From an uncultured bacterium (GTDB taxonomy: Bacteria; Verrucomicrobiota; Lentisphaeria; Victivallales; UBA1829), in assembly GCA_900549045.1 (NCBI GenBank), contig URNE01000060.1, positions 1 to 9,487 of the forward strand: DNA of 9,487 bases, written 5' to 3'. The translations under genes and the position numbers were made by a program. How positions within the stretch are numbered: position 1 is the stretch's first letter; each line of letters starts with the position of its first letter. This document shows positions 1 through 7,019 of this stretch, one piece after another. The notes below the pieces were generated by a model. The model was given only the letters and a program-made list of their open reading frames with translations. It was not told the DNA's origin and did no database searches.

Positions 1-1
1 G

Positions 2-1783
2 TATCGGGAAATCTACGCGAAAGATCCTCATGACCAGCTTGTGGCGGCAAAAATCTGCGCACTCGGCGAACCGGAATCGGAGTTAATCAAACAGCTTATC
101 CACGCACGCTATCTTATCCGGGAAACGCTGTTTCAGGGAAATCCGAAAAAGTATCTGCGGCTGGCGGAAATGATTGCCGATTCCGGCGAAGATCTTGACC
201 GAACCTGGTGTTTTCTGCTTTTTGCAAAACTCGACCAGTACGCGAAATCCAACAACGAGCCGACATTTTTTTCCCGGGAAAGTGAGCGTTCATACACTCC
301 AGGAGCATCGCAGAAACACCGACTGGAGCTGTGCATAAAAATCATCCGCCGCGGACAGAAAAATCCGGGATTTCTTCTCACTCCGCCCGTCTTCAATTTT
401 GCACGATTCGCAGGCGCGGAGTTTCCGCAGGATTTGCGCGAAACCATGATTCAGACATACTCGCCCGATAAAAGAAGTGCGGCGGCGCTGGAGTTTTTCA
501 TTACGGAATACCTCAAGAATCCGGAAAAAATGCGCCCGATCCTTTGCGAAAAGGGAATGAAAGACGAGTTACACCGCTGGGAAGCTCTGCTTGCACTCCC
601 GCCGGAACAATTTACCGCGTCGATGCCTGAGCGTGCAAAAGCTGTGGATGTTCAGGAATTTCTGAATGCATTTTCAGACTACACACTCCTTGCGCGGCAC
701 AGAAACCTGCACGCCCCGCTGCGGCAGCTCTGGAAACACTATTCGGTTTATACGGCATCAACTGCGGCTCTGGCCTCGTATCTGACGCTTTACTCAGACA
801 GGGAACTTTTGGAACAGTTTCTGTCTTTGCAGAAAGAGGTTCAGAAAAACATGCAGAACTCCGGCGAATTTTACTCCTCATCCTCTTACACATTCTTCAA
901 AACAGTCCGGGAAGCGTTCGAGAAACGGACCCGGAAGTCAGAAAAATTAGCAGCGGAACTTCTGCATCAATACGCGCTCGGCAACCTCAATGCATGGTTT
1001 CTGATCGGCAATGTGCTTCTGATCCGCGATCCATTCGCCGCGCTCGAAAACACGCCGTTTTTCGGAACCATGCAGAACTGCGTTACGCCTGACCTGCAGT
1101 TTATCTCCGTCCTTCATCCGGAAACGAAGAAGCGTCTGAAAAACGCTATCCAAACTCGCATAAAGACAAAGCAGAATGTCACATTCGGCATGGAAGCCGT
1201 GAACGCGGCTCTGGCAGGTTCATGCAAAACCTTTAATTTTGAACAGGTTATGAACAGGCGTTCCGCAGAGTGGGAGGCGCTGCCCCGGAAGCGCAAACTG
1301 GAACTGCTGAATAAGCTCTCTCCGATTTTGAAACACACGAACTTTTCCATTTTCGCTTCGAAACAGCTGACTGAGCTTGCCGAAGCGGAGCTGGTTGCGC
1401 CGGAAAACTTCGCATCGCGTCTGGAAGCTCTCCGGCGAAGAACCGGGCGACGCCCCGAAAACGCACCGGGAAGCTATCTCGCCCTGCTGAAAAAAGGACT
1501 CGGATTCAAAGAGCGGATTTCAAAAGAGAAATTTCAGAAAACGCTTGCTCCGCTTGCGGGCGAACTGCTGGACATTTTCCCGATTCTCGATGAAAAACAG
1601 GAACGCGCCCTGCTGCCGTATCTGCTCGAATATTTGCTGTTCATCAACGACCGGAAGAGTCTGGACATCCTGCGCGAGTACACCGACCTCGTCACTCCGG
1701 AGTATCGCGCGGAAGTCGAAAAGAACTGCACGAAACAGGCGGCGGAAGCATTCCGGGCCGTCTTTCCGGAGGTGAAAAAATGA
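2..1783 (+). CDS. Large helical protein of unknown family (5' partial)
   Basis: I do not recognise this family. The reading frame is open from base 2 to the TGA at 1781-1783, giving 593 codons with no upstream stop, so the gene begins left of the window. The GTG at 41 is probably an internal valine: it has no Shine-Dalgarno sequence, and the codons before it (YREIYAKDPHDQL) read like ordinary protein. The visible part is rich in Leu, Ala, Glu, Lys and Arg, with many amphipathic helical stretches, which suggests an alpha-solenoid or TPR-like scaffold, though I could not define a repeat unit. No membrane segment is visible, and any signal peptide would lie in the missing part. It is the first visible gene of the operon and overlaps the transglutaminase gene by 4 bp, so it is probably translationally coupled to it and may act with it in the envelope. 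That role is inferred from context only. The coding call is firm; the function is unknown. Confidence 0.9.
   Translation, partial: YREIYAKDPHDQLVAAKICALGEPESELIKQLIHARYLIRETLFQGNPKKYLRLAEMIADSGEDLDRTWCFLLFAKLDQYAKSNNEPTFFSRESERSYTPGASQKHRLELCIKIIRRGQKNPGFLLTPPVFNFARFAGAEFPQDLRETMIQTYSPDKRSAAALEFFITEYLKNPEKMRPILCEKGMKDELHRWEALLALPPEQFTASMPERAKAVDVQEFLNAFSDYTLLARHRNLHAPLRQLWKHYSVYTASTAALASYLTLYSDRELLEQFLSLQKEVQKNMQNSGEFYSSSSYTFFKTVREAFEKRTRKSEKLAAELLHQYALGNLNAWFLIGNVLLIRDPFAALENTPFFGTMQNCVTPDLQFISVLHPETKKRLKNAIQTRIKTKQNVTFGMEAVNAALAGSCKTFNFEQVMNRRSAEWEALPRKRKLELLNKLSPILKHTNFSIFASKQLTELAEAELVAPENFASRLEALRRRTGRRPENAPGSYLALLKKGLGFKERISKEKFQKTLAPLAGELLDIFPILDEKQERALLPYLLEYLLFINDRKSLDILREYTDLVTPEYRAEVEKNCTKQAAEAFRAVFPEVKK
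1768..1774 (+). promoter_or_regulatory. Ribosome binding site of the transglutaminase gene
   Basis: GGAGGTG lies five bases (AAAAA) before the ATG at 1780, inside the end of the preceding gene. It is close to the ideal anti-Shine-Dalgarno complement and fixes the start of the next gene within the ATGA overlap at 1780-1783. Confidence 0.85.
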
Positions 1784-4062
1784 GAATTCCGACAATCCTT
1801 CTGCTCTTTCTTTTTCTTCAAATCTCCGCAAAGCCCTCCGTGCTGATTCTCCAGGGACGCGGAGGGACGCCGGAGCTCGACCGCGAAGTAAAACAAAACT
1901 GCAATGCGCTCAAAGCATGGTACGGCGACCGCGCAGCGGTTCAAATCTGTCACACTTCCGCCGCATTCCGCGATGCGCTGGAAAAATCCGGAACGCCCCG
2001 GACTCTCTATCTCTTCGGACACGCCTCCGCGAACAGCCGGCGCACCACACTTTCCATGACGGACAGGCGGCTTCCCGTTACCGAACTGGCGGAACTCGTG
2101 AAACGCTTTCCCTGTTCCGAAATTTATCTATTCAACACAATGAGCGCGCCGTTTCTTGATGCGCTCGCCGCTCCCGGACGCTTCGTTCTTTCCGCGACAG
2201 ACTCCGAACATCAGCTCAACCCGCCGCGCTACCCGCAGTTCCATCTGAAAGCGCAGATACAGCTCGGGTACGGACGCGCCCCGCTTGAATACGCGACACT
2301 CGCCGGAAACCTGACTCATGAGTATTATAAAAACAACCGGCTGGCTCTCCCGGAAAACGCCTGCTGGTCGGACGGTTCCGGAAAACATTCGTATCCGTTT
2401 GACAAGCAAAGAGCAGCACCCGTTTCCATTGCAGAGACCACAACCCCGTCAACGCCTCTTCCGCACCGGGATTTTCCGGGAACCCTGCAAAATGCGACAC
2501 CGGAAACGCTCGCGCTTGCGAAACTTGCCGAAAAAACCGCCGGAAAGTATCCGGGCTCTCCCGTTTTTTACTTGAAACGCACCGTTTCGGTTCTGCTCAA
2601 TCCCGACAAAACGGCAAAAATCCAGAGGAATGATCTGCTTTATTTCAAACATCTCAACGGCGCGGAACGCTTTATCCCGCAACGGCTTGCGCATCCGGCG
2701 CGGCTGATTTTCCCGGACGGGCGGTTCCGGATTCTGAAACCCGGTCCGGTTCCGACTCCGGAACCGGGTTCCATACTCGAACTGGCACGGGAAACAGCAG
2801 TGCGCGTTTCGGGACATCTGCCGGAGTTCCAGACGGAAATTCCGCTTCAGACGATTCTTCCAGTCGCCGCTCATGAATTCCGGATGGAAGGAGCGGTAAA
2901 ACTTTACCGGATAAAGTTCTATCATCTTGAAAATCAATCGCTTGCTCCGTTCTTTCCGGAAGCGGGAGCCGTCGGAAAACCGGCGCGGATTGTCATTACA
3001 AGCCTGCACTCCTGGGAGGATTTTCTCGCGTGGTGCCGCCGCATGATGGACCGTGCGATGGTCTTGGACGATGCGGCGAAAGCAAAGACCGCTCAGCTGC
3101 TGCAGGGCGCGGCCTCCGACCGGCAGAAGGTGCAGCGGATTTATGACTGTCTGAACTCTCTGCGCTACGTCACAACCCCGCTCGGCGCGGCGGCGTTCCG
3201 TCCGCAAACCGCCGGAATGATGCTGCGGAACGGTTTCGGCGACTGCAAGGACAAGGCTTCCGCGCTCGCCGCCATGTGCGCCTATGCGGGAATCCGCGCG
3301 GAACGCGTTCTGGTGAACCGCGGCGGCGTTGCCGACCCGAATTTCCCCTCGTGGCAGTTCAACCACATGATCAATTACATCCCCTCGCTCGATCTCTGGC
3401 TGGATGCGACGGACGGGCTTTCGCCGTTCGGGGAGCTTCCGCCCGGAGATCATGGGATATTCGGCTTTTCCCTGGATGCGGACGGAGTCCGGTTCCGGAA
3501 GGTGAAAACCAGTTCAAAAATCAGCCGTTTTGTCCGGAAAATCGAAAAAACGGAAAACGGATTCGTTGAGGTTCAAACAGCACGCTCCGGAATTTTCGAT
3601 TACGCACTCCAGGCCGCATCCAAAATGCAGGAAGTCGGCTTTCTGAGCTCGCTGGCGGACGAGGCGCTTCCGCTTGCAGAATACAAAACCGGACGCATTG
3701 AATCCCGGCCGGACGGCAGTTTCCATGCGTTCACGGCGGAAGATCCGGTGCGTTTCACCCTTCCCGCGGAACTGCTGAAACCGTTTTCCGCGCGAACCGT
3801 CACGCGTCCGCACAAGCTCTTCGACGGACGCGAATGGGAATTTACTCTCAACATCACCGGATTCCCGCTTCATAAGAAAACGATTGAGCGGAAAACCGCG
3901 CACTGCAAGTTCCGTTTCGATTCCGACGGCGCAGTTGCGCTGCTGACCATATCCGGACATTCCGCATCATCCGTTTCCCCGGGCGAGTATTCCGCAATCC
4001 GCGAATATCTGCGCGAATTCCAGAGGGAACTGAACCGTCTGCCGAAAGGAATTTTAAAATGA
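1780..4062 (+). CDS. Exported caspase/C13-like, DUF3857-like and transglutaminase protein
   Basis: This 760-residue protein is predicted to be exported and to act outside the cytoplasm. Residues 1-17 form a signal peptide ending LQISA before KPS. Residues about 19-210 resemble a caspase/C13-type fold: strand LYLFGHAS with His81, then strand EIYLFNTMS (near 119-122), then SATDSEHQLN (138-147). The catalytic Cys expected after the second strand is not visible; Thr, Met and Ser stand there, so this domain is probably an inactive relative. Residues about 260-420 look like DUF3857, starting near YLKR (264-267). Residues about 450-550 are a transglutaminase core with a complete triad: Cys489 in GFGDCKDK, His529 in FNHMINY and Asp542 in WLDATDG. 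The remaining ~200 residues look beta-rich. The family either cross-links or cleaves amide bonds (transglutaminase or cysteine peptidase); the substrate is unknown. The start is set by GGAGGTG five bases upstream. The gene overlaps both neighbours by 4 bp. Confidence 0.9.
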   Translation: MRIPTILLLFLFLQISAKPSVLILQGRGGTPELDREVKQNCNALKAWYGDRAAVQICHTSAAFRDALEKSGTPRTLYLFGHASANSRRTTLSMTDRRLPVTELAELVKRFPCSEIYLFNTMSAPFLDALAAPGRFVLSATDSEHQLNPPRYPQFHLKAQIQLGYGRAPLEYATLAGNLTHEYYKNNRLALPENACWSDGSGKHSYPFDKQRAAPVSIAETTTPSTPLPHRDFPGTLQNATPETLALAKLAEKTAGKYPGSPVFYLKRTVSVLLNPDKTAKIQRNDLLYFKHLNGAERFIPQRLAHPARLIFPDGRFRILKPGPVPTPEPGSILELARETAVRVSGHLPEFQTEIPLQTILPVAAHEFRMEGAVKLYRIKFYHLENQSLAPFFPEAGAVGKPARIVITSLHSWEDFLAWCRRMMDRAMVLDDAAKAKTAQLLQGAASDRQKVQRIYDCLNSLRYVTTPLGAAAFRPQTAGMMLRNGFGDCKDKASALAAMCAYAGIRAERVLVNRGGVADPNFPSWQFNHMINYIPSLDLWLDATDGLSPFGELPPGDHGIFGFSLDADGVRFRKVKTSSKISRFVRKIEKTENGFVEVQTARSGIFDYALQAASKMQEVGFLSSLADEALPLAEYKTGRIESRPDGSFHAFTAEDPVRFTLPAELLKPFSARTVTRPHKLFDGREWEFTLNITGFPLHKKTIERKTAHCKFRFDSDGAVALLTISGHSASSVSPGEYSAIREYLREFQRELNRLPKGILK
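2738..2770 (+). repeat. GC-rich inverted repeat inside the transglutaminase gene
   Basis: CCGGTTCCG (2746-2754) and CGGAACCGG (2759-2767) form a perfect 9-bp stem with a 4-base loop. An alternative outer pairing, AACCCGG (2738-2744) with CCGGGTT (2764-2770), uses part of the same right arm, so two hairpins compete. The region encodes a PGPVPTPEPG linker in the DUF3857-like part. No U-tract follows, so it is not a terminator. Codon bias towards CCG and GGA makes such palindromes likely by chance. A function in the mRNA is possible but unsupported. Confidence 0.4.
4046..4050 (+). promoter_or_regulatory. Ribosome binding site of the DUF4159 gene
   Basis: AAGGA lies eight bases before the ATG at 4059, within the last codons of the transglutaminase gene. 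It supports reinitiation or coupled translation across the ATGA overlap at 4059-4062. Confidence 0.7.
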
Positions 4063-4754
4063 AATATCCGCTTCTGCTTCTGCTTCTCTTCACACTTCTT
4101 ACGCACGCAGCGGAACCGTTCGAAAATGCGCGCGGAAGCCGTATCTCGTGGGCGCGGCTCAAGTTCCCGACGACCGGATACCGTCAAGGCGACAGCCTCG
4201 GATGGTTCTATCATCCGAGCGGCGACATCATCATCGTCGACTGGCTCCGCAAGCACACCTCCATGAACATGAAGCTCGAATGGAACATCGCGGACATCGA
4301 CCGTCTCGACCAGATGACCGACTTCCCCCTTCTCTTTCTCAGCGGGAAAGGCGCAATCGACGCCACGCCGCAGCAGAAACGGAACTTGCGGGAATACATT
4401 CTGCGCGGCGGTTTTCTGTTCGTGGACGACTGCGTCGCCCTGCGCCAGATCAAAGAGGATCTCTTTTTCGACAGCGTCCGCACTCTGCTGAAAGAAATTC
4501 TGCCGGAAATTGAAATGCGGCGCATTCCCATGAGCGACGACGTTTTTCACACCTGCTACACCATCACCGACTGGGCGCATCTGCAGGGAGTCAACAACGG
4601 TCTCTGGGGCGCATGGCACAAGGGATGCCTCGTGGCGCTGATGAATTCAAGCGACCTTCATTGCGGCTGGGTCGGATTCCATTTCAGCCAGCGGCAGCGC
4701 ACCTTCGCGCTCAAGATGGCGGCGAACATCTACGTCTATTCCATGTTTCACTGA
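4059..4754 (+). CDS. Exported DUF4159 domain protein
   Basis: This 231-residue protein is predicted to be secreted to the periplasm. A signal peptide with a pure Leu core spans residues 1-17 (cleavage after THA). The rest is one domain that I recognise as DUF4159: FPLLFLSGKG (89-98), then REYILRGGFLFVDDC (111-125), a pattern typical of that family, then GLWGAWHKGCL (181-191) and an aromatic C-terminal helix ending MFH. The fold of DUF4159 is thought to resemble amidotransferase-like Rossmann domains, but no enzymatic activity is established and I see no clear nucleophile motif. Family members usually sit in MoxR/DUF58/vWA operons. Here the gene lies on the opposite strand from such an operon and is the last gene of the transglutaminase operon. 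The start is supported by AAGGA and the 4-bp overlap. The stop is only 3 bp from the stop of the converging vWA gene. The coding call is very secure; the family call is good. Confidence 0.9.
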   Translation: MKYPLLLLLLFTLLTHAAEPFENARGSRISWARLKFPTTGYRQGDSLGWFYHPSGDIIIVDWLRKHTSMNMKLEWNIADIDRLDQMTDFPLLFLSGKGAIDATPQQKRNLREYILRGGFLFVDDCVALRQIKEDLFFDSVRTLLKEILPEIEMRRIPMSDDVFHTCYTITDWAHLQGVNNGLWGAWHKGCLVALMNSSDLHCGWVGFHFSQRQRTFALKMAANIYVYSMFH

Positions 4755-4757
4755 GAA
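4755..4757. other. 3-bp gap between convergent operons
   Basis: The TGA of the DUF4159 gene (4752-4754) and the TGA of the vWA gene (4760-4758 on the minus strand) are separated by three bases. I see no GC-rich hairpin followed by a T-run within about 100 bases on either side. Each transcript must therefore end inside the opposing gene, or terminate by a Rho-like mechanism, which would produce overlapping 3' ends. Confidence 0.8.
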
Positions 4758-7019
4758 TCAGACTAGTTTCCCGAACACCCGGCGGATGAAGTATTCCAGC
4801 AGAATCAGCGCCGCGACAGCAAAATAAATCCACGGGGAATGCCAGCGCGGAAGCGTCGCCTCCTCCAGAAGCTCCAGATGCTCCGCGGGAAACTCGCGGT
4901 CCCAGTCCGGCGCATCCGTTCCGGAGAGCAGACGGACATTCGAGAGCGATGCAAAGCGTTCCAGCAGAGCGAGATCCGGCTCCAGAGCGGAATCTTCATC
5001 ACGTTTTCCGGAACGCCCGGCCACGGTAAAATCGACGGCGGCAACCGGTTTCCCGTCATAAAGCGCGGTCAGGGTATAGTTTCCCGCCTCGTTCAGAGGC
5101 ACGGCAAAACGCATCCGCTTCTTTTCCACCGAGGGAACGAGCACCGATTCGACGCCGTTCTCTTTCTTCATGCGGAAGTCAAGCGCGGCGGGCTGAGCAA
5201 GCATGGAACCGGGACGGAACAGGAATTCCGCCTCATCTCCGACCTCCATGATCCGGTTCGGAATCCGCCACTCGGCGTCGCAGGTCCGTCCGAGCGCAAG
5301 CCACGAAAAAAGATTCTTCCAGAAGAGCTCGAACGAGGGATCATCCGACGCCGTCTTCAGTTTCCAGCGCCAGAGCGGGTCGGTTGCGAGAATCATGCTC
5401 CTCCCCTGTCCGAAATTCTGATACGCCATGAGGATATGGTCCGTTCCGGTTTCATCGCGGAAACGGGCAAGAACATTGGCGGCGGGCTTCGCTTTGCTGA
5501 CCGGAGCGAAATCTTCAAAACGCGGGATGACGAGGGTGAACCCGCCGTCCGCAAGACGCTGGCGGAAGATCGGGCTTGCCTGTCCGGTCTGCGTCAGCAC
5601 GAAATCCCGGAGCGGATGCTCCTTGTAACGCATCTCGCTGTTGCGCTGAAGCGCATAATCGAAATCGGTCGGCCTCCGGCGGCCGGAAGTGATGAGACGG
5701 ACAATCCCGGCGGTGCGCGCATCGTAGCGTTTCTGTTCGTTGTACTTTTCCGAAAAGGTGACCGGAAGCAGTTTTTCCAGCGGTGAATTGGCGAACTCCG
5801 CCGCGACCATCGGATTTCCGGTAATGAAGATGAGCCCGCCGCCATCCTCCGCATAACTGCGCAGAACCCGTTCCATCTCCGGCGTAATCTGCTTCCGGTT
5901 GAGATTGAAAAGAACAAGAACGTCATATTTTTCGAGACTCAACCGGTCGTCAAGCCGCACGGGCTCTCCCGCCTGCCGCCCCTGAATGACGCCCGGAGCG
6001 AACACGATATCCAGCTTCACCGAAGGATCGTTCAGAAAGATGTTCCGGAGAAAACGGTTGCCGTATTCCAGTGCGCCGTTGTAGACCAGAATCCGGCGGG
6101 TGCTCCTGCGTGTCACTCCGGCGACAGTCCAGCTCTGCGTTTCCGCCCGCTTTCCGTCGAGGAAAAGTTCCGCGGTGAAACGGTCGGTTCCGATGTTCCG
6201 TACGGCAATGCGATGCTGAATGGTCTGCACACCGGTTCCGGGCCCGATCGGGAACTCTCCGAGAGTGACGCCGTTCCGACTCAGAACCAGCCGCGCGTTT
6301 CTTTTTTTGCTGATGTTGACGCGGCGCACTAGCAGAGTCAGCGGAATTTCGGTATTCAAAAACGCCTGCGCCGGAGCCTCAATCTTTTTAAGAGCGACCG
6401 AGGGCGGCGCTTCGAGCGGTGCGGTCATGGGAATAAAGAAGTGACGCATCTGCGAATCGGCGAGCGCGGAAAAAGCGGCGTCCGTTTCCGCACGCCCGAC
6501 CGTGTCAATGCCGTCGGTAAGCCAGAAAACGCCGTTGAAGCCGCGGCTCTCCAGCTCCGGAATCCGCGAAACCAGCATTCCGAGAAAATCGGTGCGCGTT
6601 CCCGGCTCCGCCCTCCGCGAAAGCGGATGAAAGAAGTCGGAAAAACGGAACTGCTCCACTTCAAAACGCCCCTCCGGTTTCAGATTTTCCGCGATATACC
6701 GTTCCGCATCCTGAAGCCGGCTCCGTTTCCAGAATCCGGGTTTGCGCATGCTTCCGGATTCATCGGTCACGACTGCAAGCCGGTATCGCGAGGATTCGCG
6801 GATGCGGCGTTTCGTTTCGAGACGGGGCGCGCAAAGACAGTAAAGCAGAAGCCCGAACGCAGCAAGACGGGTCAGCACCATGAGAATCCGCACGGGAAGA
6901 GCGACCGGCCGGCGCGTCGTCCATGCGGAAACGACACACAGAGTCAGCAGCAAAGCTCCGGCTGCGCACAATCCGGCGGTTCCGCCGGGAAAATCCCAGA
7001 GAAAAAGTGTTTCGTTCAC
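4758..7019 (-). CDS. Membrane vWA protein with glutamine-amidotransferase-like domain
   Basis: This 753-residue protein has three predicted membrane helices: about 15-33, 43-62 and a C-terminal one at 729-746. Arg-rich flanks (TTRR after the first, RRVFGK after the last) suggest that the bulk is periplasmic. A von Willebrand A domain spans about 80-200 with an intact metal-binding MIDAS: Asp86-x-Ser88-x-Ser90 in VVTDESGSM, Thr143 in GTRTDF and Asp169 in WLTDG. A beta-rich stretch (about 205-300) precedes a class I glutamine-amidotransferase-like domain (about 308-575) with RILVYNGALEYGNRFLRN, a GGGLIFITGNP turn and YQNFGQGRSMILATDPLWRW. No catalytic Cys is apparent at that turn, so enzyme activity is unlikely. 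Another beta domain (about 585-665) leads to the C-terminal anchor. Proteins of this type accompany MoxR ATPases and are thought to bind partners through the vWA site. The start is a GTG, chosen because AGGAGG lies seven bases upstream and because it gives a 4-bp overlap with the preceding gene. Confidence 0.9.
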   Translation of the reverse strand: MNETLFLWDFPGGTAGLCAAGALLLTLCVVSAWTTRRPVALPVRILMVLTRLAAFGLLLYCLCAPRLETKRRIRESSRYRLAVVTDESGSMRKPGFWKRSRLQDAERYIAENLKPEGRFEVEQFRFSDFFHPLSRRAEPGTRTDFLGMLVSRIPELESRGFNGVFWLTDGIDTVGRAETDAAFSALADSQMRHFFIPMTAPLEAPPSVALKKIEAPAQAFLNTEIPLTLLVRRVNISKKRNARLVLSRNGVTLGEFPIGPGTGVQTIQHRIAVRNIGTDRFTAELFLDGKRAETQSWTVAGVTRRSTRRILVYNGALEYGNRFLRNIFLNDPSVKLDIVFAPGVIQGRQAGEPVRLDDRLSLEKYDVLVLFNLNRKQITPEMERVLRSYAEDGGGLIFITGNPMVAAEFANSPLEKLLPVTFSEKYNEQKRYDARTAGIVRLITSGRRRPTDFDYALQRNSEMRYKEHPLRDFVLTQTGQASPIFRQRLADGGFTLVIPRFEDFAPVSKAKPAANVLARFRDETGTDHILMAYQNFGQGRSMILATDPLWRWKLKTASDDPSFELFWKNLFSWLALGRTCDAEWRIPNRIMEVGDEAEFLFRPGSMLAQPAALDFRMKKENGVESVLVPSVEKKRMRFAVPLNEAGNYTLTALYDGKPVAAVDFTVAGRSGKRDEDSALEPDLALLERFASLSNVRLLSGTDAPDWDREFPAEHLELLEEATLPRWHSPWIYFAVAALILLEYFIRRVFGKLV

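Noticed and set aside
41..43. GTG as the real start of the first gene
   Set aside because: No ribosome binding site precedes it, and the frame stays open to the window edge with protein-like codons, so the start most likely lies upstream.
2449..3453. A 334-codon open frame on the minus strand opposite the transglutaminase gene
   Set aside because: It is Arg/His/Gly-rich with no recognisable domain and lies wholly opposite a gene with clear signal peptide and catalytic motifs. Biased codon use at this GC content commonly leaves long antisense frames open.
3870..4619. A 249-codon minus-strand frame across the end of the transglutaminase gene and the DUF4159 gene
   Set aside because: It spans two genes on the other strand with recognised motifs and has no plausible domain of its own.
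4755..4860. A bidirectional terminator between the convergent operons
   Set aside because: The only symmetry at the junction is a 6-bp ACTAGT (4762-4767) without a loop, GC stem or T-run.
4839..5786. A 315-codon open frame on the plus strand opposite the vWA gene
   Set aside because: Its composition is that of an antisense shadow (Arg, Gly and Pro rich, no domain) and the opposing frame encodes a well-supported protein.
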